Below are positions 1 to 5,792 of a stretch of DNA of 7,144 nt, in pieces. Each line of letters starts with the position of its first letter. Positions within the stretch are counted from its first letter, which is position 1. The stretch is taken from contig JACPDS010000092.1 of the NCBI GenBank assembly GCA_016183885.1, forward strand, positions 1-7,144, read 5' to 3'. The notes beneath the pieces were generated by a model. The model made no database searches. It was not told where the DNA came from and saw nothing but the letters and a program-made list of their open reading frames with translations. A program made the translations under genes and the position numbers. The DNA comes from Armatimonadota bacterium (GTDB lineage Bacteria > Vulcanimicrobiota > JACPDS01).

Positions 1-1
1 G

Positions 2-661
2 GATTTTAAAACTCTTTTTATCGGGAATCCGATACGCGGGAAAATTATTAAAGTTTCTAAAGAAGAAGGATATAAAATTTTGGATTTAAATAAGGAAAAT
101 CCTATAATTTTAATCAGCGGAGCAAGTCAAGGCTCAAAAAGTATAAATCAAGCTGTTTTAAAAGCTTTGCCGTTTTGGAGAGAACAAAATTGGCAGATAA
201 TTCATTTAACGGGAGAGAAGCATTTTAATGAAGTAAAAGAAAATTCTAAAAATTTATTAAATGGATCCAAACTTAAATATTATTGTTTCCCTTATTTAGA
301 GGATATTCAATATGCTTATGTTGTATGCAGTTTAATTATTTCCCGCGGAGGCGCTACTACTTTATCGGAAATTACCGCTTTAGGGATTCCGGCGGTTTTA
401 ATACCTTATCCTTATTCTTTAGACTTTCATCAATATTATAATATTGATTTTTTAGTAAGAAATAAAGCTGCTATAATGCTTAAAGAAGAAGAATTAAATA
501 AGTTGCCCGAGTTAATTTTAGAATTATTCTCTAACCCTTTAAGATTGGAAGAGCTGAGCGTGAATTCTAAACTCTTAGGAAAACCTCGGGCTGCTTTGGA
601 AATTTCAGAAATTATTTTTAATTTTTTATTAAAGAAGGGAGAAGTTAATGAAAAAATATAA
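2..661 (+). CDS. murG: MurG, UDP-GlcNAc:lipid I GlcNAc transferase (5' partial)
   Basis: MurG is a peripheral membrane GT-B glycosyltransferase that transfers GlcNAc from UDP-GlcNAc onto lipid I to make lipid II. The reading frame is open from the left edge, and 219 residues of the C-terminal part are visible. The family is usually about 350-370 residues, so roughly 140 N-terminal residues lie outside. Visible motifs are GNPIR near the edge (the GNPVR linker), ISGASQGSKSIN (the GGSQGA loop of the nucleotide-sugar domain), SRGGATTLSE (the SRAGA-TxxE donor-binding segment), and IPYPYSLDFHQYYN (the IPyPxAxxxHQxxN motif). A TTG at 80 is an internal Leu codon, because the GNPIR motif lies upstream of it in the same frame. 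The 3' end overlaps murC by 14 bases, which suggests translational coupling. The identification is firm. Confidence 0.96.
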   Translation, partial: DFKTLFIGNPIRGKIIKVSKEEGYKILDLNKENPIILISGASQGSKSINQAVLKALPFWREQNWQIIHLTGEKHFNEVKENSKNLLNGSKLKYYCFPYLEDIQYAYVVCSLIISRGGATTLSEITALGIPAVLIPYPYSLDFHQYYNIDFLVRNKAAIMLKEEELNKLPELILELFSNPLRLEELSVNSKLLGKPRAALEISEIIFNFLLKKGEVNEKI

Positions 662-2075
662 AAGAATTCATTTTATAGGTATTAGCGGAATAGGAATGAG
701 CGGAATTGCGCGGGTTCTTTTAGAATTAGGATGCGATATTTCCGGTTCGGATTTAAAAAGAAACCGCCTTACCGGGAATTTAGAATCTTTAGGCGCAAAA
801 GTATATATAGGGCATGACCCTTCTAATATTAAAGGAGTAGATTTAATAGTAGCTTCTTCAGCCATCCCTTCTAATAATCCTGAAATTACAGCGGCTTTAG
901 AATTTAAAATCCCGGTGATTAAAAGAGCGGAAATGCTTGGTTATTTGATGAAGTCCAGATTTGGAATTACTGTAGCCGGCACCCATGGTAAAACTACCAC
1001 AACTTCAATGATTGTTGCAATTTTAGAGAAAAATGGCTTTAATCCCACTGTTATAGTGGGCGGTGAATTAAATGATTGGGGAGCGAATGCTCGTCTTGGC
1101 AAAGATAAATATTTAGTTGCCGAAGCGGATGAATCCGATGCATCTTTTTTAAATCTTTTTCCTAAAATGACTGTAATTACCAATATTGACGCTGATATTA
1201 ATCCTACTCTAGGTCCTTTTGCTTATTTTAATTTTGATTATGAACAAACTTTAAATAAGGTAATTGAAACTTTTGAAGAATTCATTAATAAATTACCGCG
1301 CAGCGGAAAAGCCGTTGTGTGCGTAGATAATAAAAATGTTCAAAAAATTCTTCCTAAGATTCACCGGAATTATCTTACTTACGGGTTAGAAAATGAAGCT
1401 AATTTAACGGTTAAAGATTTTATTTTAGAAGAAAATAAATCCACTTCTAAAATTTTATATAACAATAAATTATTAGGAGAATTGAATTTAAATATACCCG
1501 GAAAGCATAATATTTTAAACGCTTTAGCCAGCATTGGAATAGGGCTGGAATTAGGGTTAAATTTCAAACAAATTAGCAGCGCTTTAGCTTTTTTTAAGGG
1601 GGTTCAAAGAAGATTCCAAATTTTAGGAGAGGAGGGAGGAATATTAGTAGTAGATGATTACGCTCATAATCCGGCTAAAATAAAAGCTACTTTACAAGCC
1701 GCAAGGAAAGGATATAAAAGAAGAATAGTGGCTGTATTTCAACCTCATCGTTATACCCGCACGAAATTTCTTTTAAAAGAATTTTCTTCAGCTTTTACTG
1801 ATTCGGATATTTTAATTATTACGGATATTTATTCTGCCGGCGAAACTCCTATGATTGGAGTAAAAGCGGAAAATATTGTCAAAGTTGTAAAAGAAAATGA
1901 TTCCAGACCGGAAGTAATTTTTATCCCTAATAAAGATTTAATAGAAGATTATCTTTTTAGTATCTGCCGCCAAGGCGATATAGTCATTACTTTAGGGGCA
2001 GGAGATATCGGCGAGACTGCAAAGAAATTTTATAAACGTTTATTAATTTCTTCTTCGAAAATAGCCAGTGTATAA
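648..2075 (+). CDS. murC: MurC, UDP-N-acetylmuramate--L-alanine ligase
   Basis: This 475-residue protein has the usual length for MurC, the cytoplasmic ATP-dependent ligase that adds L-Ala to UDP-MurNAc. Domain 1 begins with a Rossmann-like GISGIGMSG (residues 11-19). The central ATPase domain has the P-loop GTHGKTTTT (111-119) and EADESDASFL (159-168). The C-terminal domain has DDYAHNPAKI (336-345), FQPHRYTRT (364-372) and LGAGDIG (449-455). One feature is odd. After TNID-AD (178-183) the expected His-Leu-Asp-Tyr is absent, and the chain runs through about 11 extra residues (184-194) before Asn-Phe-Asp-Tyr (195-198). The metal-binding His of the NxxxDH motif therefore appears to be Asn or displaced. 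The ATG start has a Shine-Dalgarno GGGAG at 637-641, 6 bases upstream, inside the end of murG. The 3' end overlaps murB by 8 bases. All other motifs favour MurC over Mpl. Confidence 0.96.
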   Translation: MKKYKRIHFIGISGIGMSGIARVLLELGCDISGSDLKRNRLTGNLESLGAKVYIGHDPSNIKGVDLIVASSAIPSNNPEITAALEFKIPVIKRAEMLGYLMKSRFGITVAGTHGKTTTTSMIVAILEKNGFNPTVIVGGELNDWGANARLGKDKYLVAEADESDASFLNLFPKMTVITNIDADINPTLGPFAYFNFDYEQTLNKVIETFEEFINKLPRSGKAVVCVDNKNVQKILPKIHRNYLTYGLENEANLTVKDFILEENKSTSKILYNNKLLGELNLNIPGKHNILNALASIGIGLELGLNFKQISSALAFFKGVQRRFQILGEEGGILVVDDYAHNPAKIKATLQAARKGYKRRIVAVFQPHRYTRTKFLLKEFSSAFTDSDILIITDIYSAGETPMIGVKAENIVKVVKENDSRPEVIFIPNKDLIEDYLFSICRQGDIVITLGAGDIGETAKKFYKRLLISSSKIASV

Positions 2076-2967
2076 TTTAAAGGAAATTAAAAAAATAGTT
2101 AAAGGAGAATTTTTTTTTTATAAATCATTAAAAGATTATACCTCTTTTAAAATTGGAGGAGAGGCAGAAGCTTTTTTCATCCCTAAAGATTTAGAAGACC
2201 TTAAAGAAATTTATAAATTTATTTTTAAAAATAAATTACCTTATTTTATTTTTGGAAACGGAACTAATATTTTAGTTTCCGATCAGGGCTTTAAAGGAAT
2301 AATAATTAAACTAAATAAAGGTTTTGACAGTATTATCGTATCAGGGGAAGAGATTTCAGCCGGCGCGGCGGCGGATTTATCCAAAGCGGCTAAAGAGGCC
2401 CAAAAACATTCTTTAACAGGAATGGAATTTGCTTTTGCTATTCCGGGAACAATAGGCGGGGCAATCGCAATGAATGCCGGATGTTTTAATCAAGAAATAG
2501 TTAGTATTTTAAAGGAAATAAAAGTATTAGATAAAAAAGGGGAAATTAAAGTTATTCCCGCTTCTAATTTAAAATGGGAATACCGCAAAAGCAATTTAAA
2601 AAAAGATTGGATAATATTAGAAGCCGGATTTAAATTAAAACACGGGGATTCTAAGGAAATTTTAGAAAAAATGAATTATCTTCGCAGCTTAAAATTTAAG
2701 AGTCAACCGTATGACTTCCCTAACGCGGGAAGTATTTTTAAAAATAATGAAGGATATAAAGTTTGGGAATTAATTGAAAAAGTAAATGCTCGAGGTTTAA
2801 TTTCAGGCAAAGCCCAGGTTTCCCCTAAACATACTAATTTTATTATTAATTTAGGAGGAGCCAAGGCTCAGGATGTCTGGAATCTAATTTTAGAGATTAA
2901 AAAAAGAGTAAAACAAAAATTTAAAATTAAATTAGACCCGGAGATTATTAAAGTAGGCAAGTTTTAA
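2068..2967 (+). CDS. murB: MurB, UDP-N-acetylenolpyruvoylglucosamine reductase
   Basis: MurB is a cytoplasmic FAD enzyme that reduces UDP-GlcNAc-enolpyruvate to UDP-MurNAc with NADPH, giving the substrate of the neighbouring MurC. At 299 residues it fits the shorter type II form (Gram-positive-like). Motifs in order are YTSFKIGGEAE (24-34), the FAD-binding GNGTNILVSDQGFKG (63-77), IPGTIGGAIAMNAG (125-138), W-YRKS (170-175, substrate-binding Arg173), NAGSIFKN (219-226, with the proton-donating Ser222), AQVSPKHTNFIIN (249-261), and LDPEI with Glu292. The catalytic Ser and Glu are both kept. The GTG start at 2068 is the first possible start after an in-frame TAG at 2062-2064. No good Shine-Dalgarno precedes it, so translation probably depends on coupling to murC, which it overlaps by 8 bases. 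A run of ten T (2110-2119) lies early in the gene. Confidence 0.95.
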   Translation: MYNLKEIKKIVKGEFFFYKSLKDYTSFKIGGEAEAFFIPKDLEDLKEIYKFIFKNKLPYFIFGNGTNILVSDQGFKGIIIKLNKGFDSIIVSGEEISAGAAADLSKAAKEAQKHSLTGMEFAFAIPGTIGGAIAMNAGCFNQEIVSILKEIKVLDKKGEIKVIPASNLKWEYRKSNLKKDWIILEAGFKLKHGDSKEILEKMNYLRSLKFKSQPYDFPNAGSIFKNNEGYKVWELIEKVNARGLISGKAQVSPKHTNFIINLGGAKAQDVWNLILEIKKRVKQKFKIKLDPEIIKVGKF

Positions 2968-2990
2968 TTAAATTGGAGATATTGCAGGGA

Positions 2991-4007
2991 ATGACAAATA
3001 AGTTTGATTTAGAAATTTTAAAATTAAATATCGGAGTAATTTTAGGCGGAAGATCCGCAGAACGTGAAATTTCACTTGAGTCTGGAAAAATTGTTGCCAG
3101 AGCTTTAAGGGAAATCGGGTTTAACAAAGTTTATGAAATAGAGGGCGACAAAAATTTAATCGAAAGCTTAAAAAATAAACAAATAGATTTAGCTTTTATT
3201 GTTTTGCACGGTCCTTTAGGCGAAGATGGAACAATTCAAGGAATGTTGGAGTTTATGGATTTGCCTTATACCGGTTCGGATGTTTTAGCTTCCGCCTTAG
3301 CTATGGATAAAGTTAAATCCAAGATAGTTTTTAAATATCATAAAATATTAACTCCGGATTGGTTTAGTTTTAATAAAGAAGAATATTTAGAGAAAAAAAT
3401 CGACTATTTAGAGAAATGTTTAAAAAAGAAAAAATTAAATTATCCTTTAATGGTTAAACCCAACTCTCAAGGTTCTACCATTGGGATGAATAAGGTAAAT
3501 TCTAAAATAGAACTAGAAAAAGCTGTAGATGAAGCCTTAAGGTATTCTTCTGTAATATTAATTGAAGAATATCTTAAAGGAAAAGAAATAAGCGTTCCAG
3601 TTTTAGGAATTAATCCTTTCCCGCTTCCCGTAATAGAAATTGCTCACGAGGAAGAATTTTATACTTATGAGGTTAAGTACCATTCTAAAAAAAGCACTCA
3701 TATAATTCCAGCTGAATTGCCGAAAAATATCTATAAAAAAGCTCAAAAATTAGCTGTTTTAACACATAAAGTTTTAGGTTGTTTTGAAATTTCTCGGGTA
3801 GATATGATAGTTTTAGAAGATGGAAAAATTTATGTTTTAGAGCTTAATACTATCCCGGGGATGACTTATTCAAGCCTCCTTCCAGATTCGGCAGTTTGCG
3901 CCGGCATTTCTTTTAATGATTTAATATATAATTTAATTGTTTGGGCGCTTGAGCGAAAATTTAAAAATAATAAAAAGAATAAAAATGTAGAAGCAAAAGT
4001 TAATTAA
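2991..4007 (+). CDS. ddl: D-alanine--D-alanine ligase
   Basis: Ddl is a cytoplasmic ATP-grasp enzyme that joins two D-Ala for addition to the peptidoglycan stem peptide. The chosen start gives 338 residues, slightly above the usual 300-360 midpoint. Motifs, numbered from ATG 2991, are GGRSAEREISL (19-29, with the Glu that contacts the first D-Ala), HGPLGEDG (73-80), KPNSQGST (156-163, ATP-grasp loop), YEVKY (226-230, omega loop), SRVDM (268-272) and ELNTIPGMT (284-292, metal-binding Glu/Asn). The C-terminus is a Lys/Asn-rich tail. An in-frame TTG at 2973 would add six residues. ATG 2991 is preferred because family homology begins later, ATG is the stronger codon, and GGAG (2975-2978) lies upstream of it but overlaps the TTG. 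The gene follows murB after 23 bases. The ftsQ ATG begins directly after its stop codon. Confidence 0.94.
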   Translation: MTNKFDLEILKLNIGVILGGRSAEREISLESGKIVARALREIGFNKVYEIEGDKNLIESLKNKQIDLAFIVLHGPLGEDGTIQGMLEFMDLPYTGSDVLASALAMDKVKSKIVFKYHKILTPDWFSFNKEEYLEKKIDYLEKCLKKKKLNYPLMVKPNSQGSTIGMNKVNSKIELEKAVDEALRYSSVILIEEYLKGKEISVPVLGINPFPLPVIEIAHEEEFYTYEVKYHSKKSTHIIPAELPKNIYKKAQKLAVLTHKVLGCFEISRVDMIVLEDGKIYVLELNTIPGMTYSSLLPDSAVCAGISFNDLIYNLIVWALERKFKNNKKNKNVEAKVN

Positions 4008-4742
4008 ATGGCTAAAAAGAAAGTTAGAAGAAAAATTAAAACTACTTTAGGAACCCGCAAAGCTTTTATTCTAACGATTTTTATTTTAGCTCAAGTGATT
4101 TTTTTTTATTCGCCTTTTTTTAGATTAGAGAAAGTAGAAATTATCGGCAATCAATTTTTAACTAGAGACGCTATCCTTCAATTTTATAAATTTCCTCTGG
4201 GAGAACATTTTTTTAAATTAAAATTAGAAAAAGTTAAAGCGCAATTAGATAAATTATTTTGGATTAAAGAAGTTAATTTATCCTGGCATTTTCCAGGGAA
4301 ACTAGCTTTAAGAATTGTGGAAAGGCATCCGGCTTTTTTAGTTTTAAAAGAAAATTCTAATCAATATTTTATTGCCAGTTCTGACGGAATGATTTTAAAA
4401 ACAGGCCGCTCTGAAGATTCATTTCCAAAAATAGTTTTAGAAGATGAAATAAAATTAGGGAAAATTATTAATTTAGAATGTATTAAAGGGGTTTCAGTTT
4501 GTTTGGATAAATTGCCGGTTGATTTTAAAAATAAAATAGATTATTTTAAGTTTAATAGAAACTTTGAAATTTCAATAATTTCAAAGTTTCCGGATAAGTC
4601 TTTAGAGATTAAATTAGGAACTCTGGATAATATAGAAGAAAAATTAGCCGCCTTAAAAGAACTTTTTTTAATTACGGAAAACAACAAAGTTATTCCCCGT
4701 TATATTGATTTAAGATTTAAAGAAGCTATAATTAAGATTTAA
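4008..4742 (+). CDS. ftsQ: FtsQ/DivIB cell division protein with POTRA domain
   Basis: FtsQ is a bitopic membrane protein of the divisome. With FtsB and FtsL it links early ring components to the septal wall synthases. The 244-residue chain shows the standard plan. A basic cytoplasmic N-terminus (KKKVRRKIK, 3-11) is followed by one transmembrane helix (about 19-38). A POTRA domain follows (about 39-106, FRLEKVEIIGN through IKEVNLSWHFPGKLALRIVERHP). The beta domain ends in YIDLRF near residues 233-238. The length is typical. The ATG follows the ddl stop codon with no gap and has no strong Shine-Dalgarno, so it is probably read by re-initiation. Oddly, codons 184-195 contain a perfect 14-bp inverted repeat. 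The usual next genes ftsA and ftsZ are not found directly downstream. Confidence 0.92.
   Translation: MAKKKVRRKIKTTLGTRKAFILTIFILAQVIFFYSPFFRLEKVEIIGNQFLTRDAILQFYKFPLGEHFFKLKLEKVKAQLDKLFWIKEVNLSWHFPGKLALRIVERHPAFLVLKENSNQYFIASSDGMILKTGRSEDSFPKIVLEDEIKLGKIINLECIKGVSVCLDKLPVDFKNKIDYFKFNRNFEISIISKFPDKSLEIKLGTLDNIEEKLAALKELFLITENNKVIPRYIDLRFKEAIIKI
4558..4590. repeat. Perfect 14-bp inverted repeat inside ftsQ
   Basis: The left arm GAAACTTTGAAATT (4558-4571) is the exact reverse complement of the right arm AATTTCAAAGTTTC (4577-4590), with a 5-base loop TCAAT. It lies within ftsQ codons 184-195 (beta domain). No T-run follows on either side, so it does not look like a factor-independent terminator. 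The role is unknown. The complementarity is read directly from the sequence. Confidence 0.85.
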
Positions 4743-4834
4743 AAGAGGAGAAAAATATATTAATAAGTAAAATAGGAAATAGGGAATAATGGATATAAAT
4801 AATATAGCCATCTAAGTTAAAAGGAGGAAAAATT
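4743..4834 (+). other. Spacer after ftsQ with repeated SD-like motifs, no clear gene
   Basis: This 92-base stretch is the only sizeable gap in the window. It holds AGAGGAG (4744-4750) just after the ftsQ stop, AGGG (4781-4784) four bases before an 8-codon ORF (ATG 4789 to TAA 4813-4815, MDINNIAI), and AAGGAGG (4821-4827) before the next gene. No stem-loop terminator or convincing promoter is visible. TATAAAT-like sequences at 4794-4800 could serve as a -10 box, but no matching -35 box is seen. It could be a leader, or a relic of a lost gene; neither is shown. Confidence 0.4.
4821..4827 (+). promoter_or_regulatory. Strong Shine-Dalgarno fixing the TTG start of the small membrane protein
   Basis: AAGGAGG, 7 bases before TTG 4835, is the best Shine-Dalgarno match in the window. 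It supports a real, well-translated small gene and the use of TTG as its start. Confidence 0.8.
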
Positions 4835-5026
4835 TTGAAAAAAACAACAGAATTAGAGGATTTACTCTGGGGGATTTTAGGAATCAGCGTAGCTTTTGCT
4901 ACTTCTTATTTGCTTATTTATTATTTAAGAGAACTAAGTCAATCTAAAGATCCGCGGGTTAAACAGGTAAAAGAATTAATTGAAGAGGCGGAGCGTTTAA
5001 TTAATCTTGGCAAAAGCGGGAATTAA
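4835..5026 (+). CDS. Small single-pass membrane protein of unknown function
   Basis: I do not recognise this 63-residue protein. It has a short charged N-terminus (MKKTTELED), one hydrophobic helix (about residues 10-31, LLWGILGISVA onward) with small residues at G16, A20 and S24 that could pack helices together, and a charged C-terminal half. Residues 40-58 (DPRVKQVKELIEEAERLIN) look like an amphipathic helix. The positive charges just after the membrane segment (R32, K38, R41, K43, K46) suggest the C-terminus faces the cytoplasm; this is inference. A textbook Shine-Dalgarno AAGGAGG 7 bases upstream, and the position between ftsQ and surE on the same strand, support a real gene. Its place next to division and wall genes hints at an envelope role but does not show one. 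FtsL/FtsB were considered, but the chain is too short and lacks a clear long coiled coil. Confidence 0.72.
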   Translation: MKKTTELEDLLWGILGISVAFATSYLLIYYLRELSQSKDPRVKQVKELIEEAERLINLGKSGN

Positions 5027-5032
5027 ATTTAA

Positions 5033-5788
5033 ATGCATTTTTTGCTTACCAACGATGACGGTGTTTTTTCTGATGGTTTAAACGCATTAATAAAAGAATT
5101 AAAGAAGATTGCCACTTTAACTGTAATTGCTCCGGATCGTGAAAGATCGGCTATAGGACATTCAGTAACTTTTTTTTATCCCTTAAGGATCCAAAAAATT
5201 AAAAAAGAAAAAAAATGTATAATTTATTCTTCCGACGGAACTCCTTCTGACTGCGTGCTTTTGGGAATTTATGATTTAATGCCCAGAAAACCTGATTTGG
5301 TAATTTCGGGGATTAATCACGGCGGAAATTTAGGATATGATATTACTTATTCGGGAACTGTTTCCGCGGCTATGGAAGCTTTAATTCATAAAATTCCTTC
5401 TTTTGCGGTTTCTTTAGCCGGTTCTGAAAATTTAAATTTTGAATATGCGGCTTATTTTTCCAGAAAATTAGCCAAAGAAGTCCTTAAAAAGGGTATGCCT
5501 GAAGGAGTCTTTTTGAATTTAAATATCCCTAATGTTCCTAAAGATGAAATTAAGGGAGTTGAAATTACTTTTCAAGGCACATCTTTTTATGACCAAAAGT
5601 TTATAAAAAGAATGGATCCCCGCGGGAGTGAATATTATTGGCTGACTGGCGCTGTTCCTACAGGAGAACTCTTAGGAGGCTCAGATTATAAAGCTGTTTA
5701 TGAAAATAAAATTTCTATTACCCCTATTCAGCTTAATATGACTAATTTAAATTTAATCAGCTTTTTTAAAGGTTGGAAAATTATATAA
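5033..5788 (+). CDS. surE: SurE, 5'/3'-nucleotidase
   Basis: SurE is a cytoplasmic metal-dependent phosphatase acting on nucleoside 5'- and 3'-monophosphates, and on exopolyphosphate in some species. It is linked to stress and stationary-phase survival. The 251-residue length is typical. The metal-site residues are present: TNDDG (6-10, Asp8 and Asp9), APDRERSAIGHS (33-44, Ser39) and SGINHGGNLGYDITYSGTVSAAMEA (92-116, Asn95), plus SDGTPSDCV (67-75). The ATG lies 6 bases after the stop of the small membrane gene. Only a weak GCGGG lies 12 bases upstream, so translation is probably coupled. It precedes the SpoIID-like gene by 4 bases. All key residues are intact, so an active enzyme is expected. 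Confidence 0.95.
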   Translation: MHFLLTNDDGVFSDGLNALIKELKKIATLTVIAPDRERSAIGHSVTFFYPLRIQKIKKEKKCIIYSSDGTPSDCVLLGIYDLMPRKPDLVISGINHGGNLGYDITYSGTVSAAMEALIHKIPSFAVSLAGSENLNFEYAAYFSRKLAKEVLKKGMPEGVFLNLNIPNVPKDEIKGVEITFQGTSFYDQKFIKRMDPRGSEYYWLTGAVPTGELLGGSDYKAVYENKISITPIQLNMTNLNLISFFKGWKII

Positions 5789-5792
5789 TTTA

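Noticed and set aside
80..82. TTG as the start of the first gene
   Set aside because: The same frame is open to the left edge and encodes the MurG motif GNPIR upstream, so this codon is internal and the gene is cut by the window edge.
668..1567. Minus-strand open frames at 668-865, 941-1183 and 1379-1567
   Set aside because: They lie wholly inside murC, whose protein has all family motifs. They show no domain, no good ribosome site and a composition typical of the antisense of a coding frame.
2973..2975. TTG 2973 as the ddl start
   Set aside because: It has no Shine-Dalgarno of its own, and the best candidate motif (GGAG) overlaps it. ATG 2991 is the stronger codon and keeps all family motifs. 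This is not fully certain.
4558..4590. The ftsQ hairpin as an intrinsic terminator
   Set aside because: The stem is AT-rich, no T-run follows it, and it lies inside an intact gene with more operon genes downstream.
4789..4815. 8-codon ORF MDINNIAI as a leader peptide gene
   Set aside because: It is too short to judge from sequence alone, has no regulatory codon run and no attenuator-like stem-loop after it. It is kept only as a note on the spacer.
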